Assembly: GCA_001803235.1 (NCBI GenBank)
Contig: MHBL01000418.1
Coordinates: 24,134 to 60,637 of the forward strand
Length of the DNA: 36,504 nucleotides
Reading direction: 5' to 3'
From: Lentisphaerae bacterium RIFOXYA12_64_32
Lineage (GTDB): Bacteria; Verrucomicrobiota; Lentisphaeria; Oligosphaerales; YB12-FULL-65-16
Position numbers and translations under genes: made by a program. The notes beneath the pieces are model-generated. The model was not told the origin of the DNA and did not search any database. It saw only the letters and a program-made list of their open reading frames with translations. This document shows, piece after piece, positions 30,763 to 36,504 of this stretch (its first letter is position 1; each line of letters opens with the position of its first letter).

Positions 30763-33072
30763 CTAGACGATACGGGCTGCTTCCAGCCACTCACGGTACT
30801 GTTTCAGGTCAAACGGGGGCATGCCGGCCAGGTAGTGGTTGCGACCGCGGCCGTGCGAACTGCGCCAGTCGATGGCGTAGAACCGCTTCGCCCCCAAACT
30901 GAACGGGATGCGCGCCAGCACGGTCACGCTGTCGGCGGCGGCCGTCTGCCGACCCTTGGCGAGGGCTTCGCCGGAGTCGACGTCGTGCAGCGAGAACTCG
31001 ACCTCGACCGGGTCGCGCCGGTCGTTGCAGGCCACCAGCTCCTGCCCCCAGTTCGCCGGCTCGCGCAGCATCAGACACAGGTGCTGCTGAGAGGCCTTGA
31101 TGAAACGGTAGGCGAGTTTCTTGCGGAAGTAGTAGTCGACGATCGCATCGGAGAACTGCGGCCAACCGTCAAGCAGGTTCCACCAGATGATGCCGGTGCG
31201 CCGCCACTTGGTCCCGCGGAAGAACTCGATGAAGAACTTCTTCGCTTCCGCCTGCGACGCCTGACTCGCGAACGCAAAGTCCTCGAGCCGGGCCGGAACC
31301 GTACCGAACAGTTCGCGGATCTGCTTGGCCATGAGTTCGACGCGGCTGTTGTCATTGTTGTTGCCAAAGAACCCCGGGACGGGACAGGTCGAGTGCAGGT
31401 TCCACTCCTCGTTGTCGGTGCGAGGCCAGACCTTGTCCGGACTGATGAACTCGCGGATGGATTCCGGGTCCGGACAGCCGTGGTAACCGATCTCACTGGC
31501 AAAACAGCACAGCGAGTTGCGGTAGAAGTCGCTCTTGTAGTAGTCGCGCGGCCCCCAGAGGTGATTCTCGGACAGGTACTTCTCGCCCTGCTTCCAACCG
31601 GTTTCGTCAATGTACGGGGAACTCGGCAGGTATGGCCGGAACGGATCCTCAGCGCGGAGCAAGTCGGGCAGCACCTTGCGGGTCAGGACATTGTCGTTCG
31701 GATTCCCGCCGCCCCACCACCAGTACCGGCCGCAGTCGCACTCGTTGTCGCCGGCCCAGATGACGATGCAGGCGTGGTTGCGCAGTCGCCGCACCACCTG
31801 CCGCGCCTCGGCCTCCAGGCGCCGGCAGAACTCGGCGTCCTGCGGGTACAGCGCACAGGCCATGGCAAAGTCCTGCCAGATCATAATGCCGAGTTCGTCG
31901 CAGAGCTCGTAGAACAGGTCGCTCTCATACACGTTGCCGCCCCAGCAGCGCAGGATATTGCAGTCAAGGTCCGCGGCCATGTCGAGGGCGCGGCGCGTCC
32001 GGCCGAGATCCCGCGAGTGGAAGGCGTCCAGCGGCACCCAGTTACTGCCCTTGGCAAAGACCCGTTCGCCGTTGATCTTGAGACAGAACTCGCCCTCGCC
32101 CGTTGGGGTGACGACACTGGTGCGAAGCAGTTCCACGGTGCGGATCCCGAACCGGAACTCCCGCGTGTCGACCACCTGCCCGTCCTTGAGCAGGCTGACC
32201 TGCACATCGTACAGATTTGCCTCGCCACGCCCCCGTGGCCACCACAACGCGGGCTTGCCGACGTGGATGTCGAACCGGCCGGCGGCGAAAAAGAGCGTCC
32301 TGCGCGCTTCGAACTCCGACTTGCCGCAGCCCCCGCGAATGGCCACCTCCCAGGTGGCACGCGAACCCTCCGCGACGCCGGCCTGGACATGCAGGCCCAG
32401 GTGCGCCGAACCGCGGTCCGGCGCCACCCGGACCGTCGTCAGACACACCGCCTGCAAGCGCTCTTTCGGCAGGAACCGGATCGAGACGGGACGCCACAGT
32501 CCGGCCGAGACAATGCGCGGCATGATGTCCCAACCGTACATGTGCGGCGCCTTTCGCACGTGCACCGACTCCATGCCGGTCACATGTGACACCACAGTAG
32601 GCGGGTAGTCGTACTTCTTCGCCTCATCAACCGCAGGCCGAATGTGAACAAACAGCTCGTTCTGGCCATTGCGCAGGCGACCGGTCACCTCAAACACCTG
32701 CTCGACCAGCATGTTGTCGCAGGACCCGAGGTGCTCGCCGTTCAGGTAGACCTGGGCAAAGCAGTCCACACCCTCGAGAACCAGTTCCGCGTCCAAGTCA
32801 CGCGGCGGCTTGCAGGTGAAACGCCGCGCGTAGAACACGTGACAGTGCTCCAACTCGCGAAGGCGCGCAGTGTTCATGCCGAAAAACGGGGCCTCGACCA
32901 CCCCCAACCGCTCCAGGTCGAGCTCGAAATTCCCCGGAACGCGGCACTTGTGCCCCGTCATTCCGGCTGCGACGACGTCCGCCAGGGAGCGAAGTTCGCC
33001 CGCGGGAGACATGTCGGTGTGAGCAAACAGCCAGGCGCCATTCAGATCGAGCACGGGACAGGAAACGGCCAT
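30763..33072 (-). CDS. GH2 family beta-mannosidase-like glycoside hydrolase
   Basis: A 769-residue GH2 enzyme of the beta-mannosidase / exo-glucosaminidase-like branch. The sugar-binding jelly-roll domain covers about 10-200 (VPGNFELDL, VYLNGEHLG), immunoglobulin-like and TIM-barrel domains follow (KGSNWVPLDAFHSR, ILRCWGGNVYESDLFYELCDELGIMIWQDF). The acid/base is E444 (IWAGDNE) and the nucleophile E527 (FASEIGYHG). No signal peptide is present, so it probably acts on oligosaccharides in the cytoplasm or periplasm. It is slightly shorter than typical beta-mannosidases (820-850) because the C-terminal domain is reduced. AGGAGG lies 7 nt before the ATG. Beta-mannosidase is the best guess; beta-glucosaminidase or another GH2 activity is possible. 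Confidence 0.9.
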   Translation of the reverse strand: MAVSCPVLDLNGAWLFAHTDMSPAGELRSLADVVAAGMTGHKCRVPGNFELDLERLGVVEAPFFGMNTARLRELEHCHVFYARRFTCKPPRDLDAELVLEGVDCFAQVYLNGEHLGSCDNMLVEQVFEVTGRLRNGQNELFVHIRPAVDEAKKYDYPPTVVSHVTGMESVHVRKAPHMYGWDIMPRIVSAGLWRPVSIRFLPKERLQAVCLTTVRVAPDRGSAHLGLHVQAGVAEGSRATWEVAIRGGCGKSEFEARRTLFFAAGRFDIHVGKPALWWPRGRGEANLYDVQVSLLKDGQVVDTREFRFGIRTVELLRTSVVTPTGEGEFCLKINGERVFAKGSNWVPLDAFHSRDLGRTRRALDMAADLDCNILRCWGGNVYESDLFYELCDELGIMIWQDFAMACALYPQDAEFCRRLEAEARQVVRRLRNHACIVIWAGDNECDCGRYWWWGGGNPNDNVLTRKVLPDLLRAEDPFRPYLPSSPYIDETGWKQGEKYLSENHLWGPRDYYKSDFYRNSLCCFASEIGYHGCPDPESIREFISPDKVWPRTDNEEWNLHSTCPVPGFFGNNNDNSRVELMAKQIRELFGTVPARLEDFAFASQASQAEAKKFFIEFFRGTKWRRTGIIWWNLLDGWPQFSDAIVDYYFRKKLAYRFIKASQQHLCLMLREPANWGQELVACNDRRDPVEVEFSLHDVDSGEALAKGRQTAAADSVTVLARIPFSLGAKRFYAIDWRSSHGRGRNHYLAGMPPFDLKQYREWLEAARIV

Positions 33073-33118
33073 GATCAGACCTCCTGGTTACGCGCGTCAC
33101 GGGTGATTCCCGCGCTCC

Positions 33119-33165
33119 GAAACCGACGTTTCAGTTGAAAATACACGCGAGGTCGAGCAGATCAA
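33119..33165 (-). promoter_or_regulatory. candidate promoter and operator of the GH2 gene
   Basis: On the minus strand TTGATC (33165-33160) and TATTTT (33143-33138) are spaced 16 nt apart, each four of six consensus bases. A perfect inverted repeat GAAAC-cgac-GTTTC (33119-33132) lies at the expected transcription start, a suitable repressor site. It does not match the ROK operator at 30233, so another regulator would be needed. Confidence 0.4.
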
Positions 33166-33348
33166 GGACATTGCCGGGTGGCGCGCCCCTCCGCACGCGC
33201 GCGAACCATGGTGCCGCAACGGGTCAGCGGCGCCCTCCCGGACGTCCCCAGGCTGGCCTTTCCTCACGCCCCGTCATGACGCCAAGACCAACCATTCGGT
33301 TGGCATTCTCCGAACTGGAGGTTGTGTTTCTTGCGACGTGGCGTACAT

Positions 33349-33372
33349 TAATGTGGGCGGTAATGTGGGCGG
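33349..33372. repeat. perfect tandem duplication of TAATGTGGGCGG
   Basis: Two identical 12-bp units lie head to tail 112 nt upstream of the plus-strand pseudopilin start, in the divergent control region. The spacing of about one helix turn would suit two copies of a DNA-binding protein on one face. Confidence 0.8.
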
Positions 33373-33483
33373 TTTCCAGACGGGTGCTGTTCGTCGTACG
33401 AAAGTTGCGGACTGCGCACGTCGACACCGGAGACCGTGTTGACAGAAAAACGATGCGTGACGGAATGGGTGAGGAGCAAACGC

Positions 33484-34065
33484 ATGCGAAGACACTTCAC
33501 GCTGATCGAGCTGCTGGTCGTCATCGCCATCATCGCAATTCTGGCGTCGTTGCTGCTCCCCGCACTGAACCAGGCCAAGAGCAAAGCGAAGCAGGGCGTC
33601 TGCCAAAGCAACATGAAACAGATGGGGACGGCGCTGTATCTCTACATTGGCGAAAACGATGAGTATGTGCCCGGTCCGTGCTGGGGAGGAGTGTGGGACG
33701 CGACGGCCACCTATCATCTCTGCACCTATCTGATCCCCTACATGGGCAACGACTATGAACTGTGGCGCTGCCCAGGAATGACACGCTACACGGACCGCCA
33801 CCGGTATTACCTCTGCAGCGTATCAGACCCCCTCGGTTACCCGCCCGTTGCTCCCAATCCCGCGACGATGCCCAAGAAGATCCGCCAAGTGGAGAGAAAG
33901 GCGGCCGGCCTGTCCGGCACCTGGGCGGTGGTGGACATCGACGCGTGGAACTACAACAACCCGGGTGAGATGGACCCAGTCCCCGTCCACTCGCTCGGCC
34001 GCAATGCACTGTACTTCGACGCGTCCGTTCGCTGGAACAAGTCCGTTCAGGGAAAGTTGCCGTAG
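33484..34065 (+). CDS. prepilin-type protein with H-X9-DA variant motif
   Basis: A 193-residue pseudopilin-like protein and the only plus-strand gene. A short basic leader (MRRH) is followed by FTLIELLVVIAIIAILASLLLPAL (conserved Glu at E9), then QSNMKQMG. The C-terminal motif is H169-X9-D179-A180, a variant of H-X9-DG. As in the protein at 22473, the residue before the cleavage site is not Gly (His here). The ATG at 33484 is chosen over a start 16 codons earlier because GAGGAG lies 7 nt before it and the leader is then of normal length. It converges on the kinase gene with only 16 nt between the stop codons. Confidence 0.87.
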   Translation: MRRHFTLIELLVVIAIIAILASLLLPALNQAKSKAKQGVCQSNMKQMGTALYLYIGENDEYVPGPCWGGVWDATATYHLCTYLIPYMGNDYELWRCPGMTRYTDRHRYYLCSVSDPLGYPPVAPNPATMPKKIRQVERKAAGLSGTWAVVDIDAWNYNNPGEMDPVPVHSLGRNALYFDASVRWNKSVQGKLP

Positions 34066-34081
34066 TACGCACAGAAGCCGG

Positions 34082-35872
34082 TCAGGTCCGATCCAACCGC
34101 ACGATGATCTCGTCGAACGTGGCGTTGAGGAGTTCCTTCTGCCCTGTGGTCTGGAGCTGAACGCCAGCAGCGCGTTTTTGCCGTTCGCCGAAGTAATCGA
34201 GAAACTCCCGGAACGAACTCATGTCGATGATCTTGAAGCGCCCGAACTCGTCAAGGGTGCAGAGCGGCGTATTGAGCATGACCTGGAGAATTTTCTGCAC
34301 CCGGTCGGACGTGATGCCCAGGTTAAGACTGACCTCATGCACCAAGCCTTCGAGCTTAACGGAGACCTTGGTCTTGCCCATCGGTTTTTCGTTCAGGAAG
34401 CAGAAGACGTAGTACAGTTGCGTGAGCACCGGCAACGCGCAGTTGCCGATCATGAACGGATGCACAACGCTGTTCAGGCGCGTCAACCGTTCGGCAAGGG
34501 TGGTCACGATCCGCTCCATCCACGGCGGCAATTTGCGCAATTCCTGCATCAGCAGACTGTGCGAAATGATCAGCACTTCCGTTTCTTCCTTGGCTATCAC
34601 GTCCGCGGTGCGGACGTCCTGCGTGATGCCCGCCAGCTCGCCGATGATGGCACCCTCGCCCGGGGTCGCCAGCACGATGCGGGTCCCCTCCATAGTCTTG
34701 GAGATCTCGACTTGCCCGGAAATCACCACATAGGTCTCTGACCCGATCTCGCCGGCGCGGATGAGGTACTCGCCCGGCTTGTAGCTACGGCACGTGGAGA
34801 CCTTGCGGCCCGCGAGGTGGTTGTCCAAGTCGTGGATCAGCAGGGCCACCGAGGCGAAACGGTCCTTCTTATCCGGGGCCATGGCCTTGAGAGTAAGCTC
34901 GGTCAGGCTTTCCGGCAGGTCGGCAGCGGCGGGCCAATCACGCGGGTGCCTGTACTCGGCTTTCTCGGCCTTCTTCAGCGCGACGGCGGGTTCAAAGTCA
35001 CCGTAGGGTGCGTGCCGCGTGACGATGTGGTAAAGGGTCGCGCCGAGCAGGAACACATCCGTCTGGCGGTCGACGTTGCGGATATCGGCCTTGGCCTGCT
35101 CGGGGGACAGGTAGGCCAACGTGCCCTTGACCAGGCCGTGAGCGGCGGTCCGCGAGCTGTCGAGCAGGTCTTCCTGGAGCGCCGCCGGTGGCTTGCTCTC
35201 AGGCTCCTCGCCACGCGGTTGCCGACGAACCACCTTGGCCAACCCCCAATCGAGGAGAATGGCTTCACCGAACTGCCCAACCATGATGTTCTCCGGCTTG
35301 ATGTCCCGGTGAATGACGCCGCGCGAGTGGGCGTAGGCGATGGCGTCGCAGATCTTGCGGAACACCGACAGCAACGCGTACATGTCGTACTTCTGCACGT
35401 ACGCCGGGTCGTCGGCGTCGAGGCGGTCGATGATGTGCAGCAGCGATTCGCCCTCGACCAGTTTCATGGTATAGAACGGCGACGCACTGCCCTGATCGAT
35501 GCCGATGTCGTGAATCGGGATGATGTTCGGATGCTGAAGCTGCGACGTAACCCTGGCCTCGGTGACAAACTCAGTGACCAGCTCCGGCTTGTGCAGCAGG
35601 CTCGGGGGCATGATCTTCATGGCCAGGATGCGCTCCAGATCCTGGTCATGCACAACGTTGATGATCCCCATCCCGCCTTCGGTGAGCTTGGACTTCGTCA
35701 GGTAGCGACCGCCCGGCAACCGGCGCTGCAACAGACGTTCCGCGATGGGCACAGCCCCGCCGTCACCGTCGCGCTTGCCCACGTTAACCCGGACAACACC
35801 GCCACGGGCCGCGGCAGCGGCTTTGCCGGCAGGATCAGCGGGGTTGGCCGGACCTGGACGATTCTGTTCCAT
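34082..35872 (-). CDS. Ser/Thr protein kinase fused to cyclic-nucleotide-binding and winged-helix domains
   Basis: A 596-residue cytoplasmic protein. After a low-complexity Ala/Gly N-terminus, a Hanks-type kinase spans about 57-350: glycine loop TEGGMG, Lys86 (AMKIM), HRDIKPEN (188-195), DWG (208-210) for DFG, and GTLAYLSPEQA. A cyclic-nucleotide-binding domain follows at about 360-455 (YKPGEYLIRAG, then GELAGITQDVRTADV with the phosphate-cassette Arg421). Residues 470-560 look like the dimerisation helix and winged helix of Crp/Fnr proteins (NLGITSDRVQKILQVMLN..., GRFKIID). No membrane helix is present. The kinase may respond to cAMP or a related ligand and may bind DNA itself (inference). 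The ATG at 35872 has AGGGA about 10 nt upstream. Confidence 0.9.
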   Translation of the reverse strand: MEQNRPGPANPADPAGKAAAAARGGVVRVNVGKRDGDGGAVPIAERLLQRRLPGGRYLTKSKLTEGGMGIINVVHDQDLERILAMKIMPPSLLHKPELVTEFVTEARVTSQLQHPNIIPIHDIGIDQGSASPFYTMKLVEGESLLHIIDRLDADDPAYVQKYDMYALLSVFRKICDAIAYAHSRGVIHRDIKPENIMVGQFGEAILLDWGLAKVVRRQPRGEEPESKPPAALQEDLLDSSRTAAHGLVKGTLAYLSPEQAKADIRNVDRQTDVFLLGATLYHIVTRHAPYGDFEPAVALKKAEKAEYRHPRDWPAAADLPESLTELTLKAMAPDKKDRFASVALLIHDLDNHLAGRKVSTCRSYKPGEYLIRAGEIGSETYVVISGQVEISKTMEGTRIVLATPGEGAIIGELAGITQDVRTADVIAKEETEVLIISHSLLMQELRKLPPWMERIVTTLAERLTRLNSVVHPFMIGNCALPVLTQLYYVFCFLNEKPMGKTKVSVKLEGLVHEVSLNLGITSDRVQKILQVMLNTPLCTLDEFGRFKIIDMSSFREFLDYFGERQKRAAGVQLQTTGQKELLNATFDEIIVRLDRT

Positions 35873-36022
35873 GTCTGATACTTCCCTCTGAGTCGCGCCG
35901 AGGTCCCTCGGCGGTGGTCGAAGCCTGTCGAGATTCAATCCCGTCAGGCCTGTTCACGAACCGACGACAACGACCGCTTCCCCGCCTCGTCGCTCGTGCG
36001 TAACCCAAAGACAGGACTCCGG

Positions 36023-36051
36023 ACTATAGACCGATGGTTTGCTGTTTTCAA
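36023..36051 (-). promoter_or_regulatory. sigma-70-type promoter of the kinase gene
   Basis: On the minus strand TTGAAA (36051-36046) and TATAGT (36028-36023) are separated by exactly 17 nt, each five of six consensus bases. The 5' leader would be about 145 nt. It is the best-matching promoter in the window. Confidence 0.62.
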
Positions 36052-36142
36052 CGCACGCGCGAGGAGACGGGTAATGCGTCAGCGCCCCCGGCCGGCGGAC
36101 CGGCCGGTCATACCAAGGTGAAACTGGCAACGACGCTTCCAC

Positions 36143-36170
36143 AGCCCGCGAGGACGCGGGCGCTCCAAAG
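36143..36170. repeat. GC-rich hairpin repeat, copy 3 (inverted)
   Basis: Read on the minus strand this is CTTTGGAGC then GCCCGCG-tcct-CGCGGGC, identical in stem and loop to copy 2 at 13084. It lies about 20 nt past the 3' end of the group II intron, in the 3' exon. Confidence 0.78.
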
Positions 36171-36189
36171 TCAGACCCCGTGCCAGACC

Positions 36190-36287
36190 GTATAGGGGTA
36201 GGAGCGGGGCATTGGGTTGCCCCGCCCCTCCCTCCGAACCGGACGGGCGGATTTCCCGCATCCGGCTCTCCAGTTGAAGATTCACCG
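36190..36287 (-). ncRNA. group II intron 3' end (domains V and VI)
   Basis: Directly after the reverse-transcriptase stop codon, the minus strand reads GAGCCGGATGCGGG-AAA-tCCGCCCGTCCGGTTC (36268-36236), a canonical domain V with the GAGCCG...CGGTTC stem base. A GC-rich hairpin (GGGGCGGGGC / GCCCCGCTCC) follows as domain VI, with CCTACCCCTAT at the likely 3' splice site near 36190. The 5' part of the intron lies beyond the window. Confidence 0.85.
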
Positions 36288-36503
36288 TCAGACGGACTGA
36301 CAGCCGGCTGCATGGGCGGCGGATAATGAGAGCAGCCCACGCTCCGCAAAGAACGCATTCGGCCAGCGCTGATGGTCAAGGCGACCGCGAGCAGCGTGCT
36401 TCCGCTTCCGGCGGTGGCGCAGGATGGTGCGCAGACGCCGGCGAATGAGCTTGTCCAGCGGCGGGAAGGTCCAGACGTTACTATGCTTGAAGTAGTTGAA
36501 CCA
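36288..36503 (-). CDS. group II intron reverse transcriptase/maturase, C-terminal fragment
   Basis: The last 71 codons of a group II intron-encoded protein; the gene continues past the window edge. The sequence WFNYFKHSNVWTFPPLDKL, then RRRLRTILRHRRKRK, and HQRWPNAFFAERGLLSLSAAH ending CQSV matches the maturase (domain X) end of LtrA-like proteins. The HQRWPNAFF block is a hallmark. The stop at 36288 is directly before domain V RNA, the normal arrangement. The fragment shows no frameshift, so the element may be intact outside the window. Confidence 0.9.
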   Translation of the reverse strand, partial: WFNYFKHSNVWTFPPLDKLIRRRLRTILRHRRKRKHAARGRLDHQRWPNAFFAERGLLSLSAAHAAGCQSV

Positions 36504-36504
36504 G

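Larger units (their letters stand above)
33073..33483. other. 411-nt divergent intergenic region
   Basis: Separates the minus-strand GH2 gene from the only plus-strand gene. Apart from the GH2 promoter candidate it holds an inverted repeat CCAACC-attc-GGTTGG at 33288-33303 and the 12-bp tandem duplication at 33349-33372. No gene is seen. Confidence 0.6.
35873..36189. other. 317-nt region between kinase gene and group II intron
   Basis: Contains the kinase promoter (36023-36051), a palindrome ACCGGCCGG / CCGGCCGG around 36085-36108, and hairpin repeat copy 3 (36143-36170). No gene is seen. Confidence 0.6.

Noticed and set aside
33439..33466. TTGACA at 33439 as promoter of the plus-strand pseudopilin
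   Set aside because: The matching -10 (CGGAAT) is poor and transcription would start within about 10 nt of the ATG, on top of the ribosome-binding site.

Overview
The window is high-GC DNA, almost entirely coding, from a heterotrophic polysaccharide-degrading bacterium. It looks like a member of the PVC superphylum, most likely Lentisphaerota or a neighbouring lineage. The hints are pseudopilin-like proteins with an H-X9-D(G/A) motif, a Ser/Thr kinase with DWG in place of DFG, two secreted DUF4838 proteins, a sulfatase, a GH141-like beta-helix protein, and many Gfo/Idh/MocA and xylose-isomerase-like proteins. This placement is inferred from family content; no rRNA is present. All genes but one lie on the minus strand, so transcription runs from high to low coordinates.

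Region 1 (about 108-22026) is a 22 kb same-strand catabolic block. In transcription order it holds a sulfatase, a DUF4838 protein, a Gfo/Idh/MocA oxidoreductase, an iron-type alcohol dehydrogenase, transketolase N- and C-subunits, an RpiB-like isomerase, a second DUF4838 protein, a TIM-barrel isomerase, an L-fucose-isomerase-like protein, an IolE-like protein, a TauE/SafE transporter, an ArsR-type regulator, a DegT-type aminotransferase, a neutral-ceramidase-like protein, an aldo/keto reductase and a last TIM-barrel isomerase. The core (ADH, split transketolase, RpiB-like) is joined by 4-nt start/stop overlaps. The RpiB-like protein keeps the catalytic Cys but lacks the residues that hold a sugar phosphate. 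Together with the fucose-isomerase-like protein, the Fe-ADH and the TauE exporter this resembles the sulfo-transketolase route for sulfosugars. That is a hypothesis; an apiose-type transketolase pathway is the main alternative.

Region 2 (22027-33072) holds an H-X9-DG pseudopilin and then a second glycan unit: a GH2 beta-mannosidase-like enzyme, a ROK regulator with a clear palindromic operator inside its own promoter, an amidohydrolase, a NagB-like protein with an altered active site, a Gfo/Idh/MocA oxidoreductase and a GH141-like protein. A truncated uroporphyrinogen-decarboxylase-like gene lies between GH2 and ROK, cut off at a dispersed repeat.

Region 3 (33073-36504) has a plus-strand pseudopilin convergent with a kinase / cyclic-nucleotide-binding / winged-helix fusion, and then the 3' end of a group II intron with the C-terminus of its reverse transcriptase.

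The gaps are unusual. Seven short tandem arrays (7-9 bp units) sit 28-104 nt upstream of start codons. A roughly 120-130 bp repeat occurs in inverted copies 27 kb apart. A GC-rich hairpin repeat occurs three times, and a further palindromic leader repeat occurs twice.
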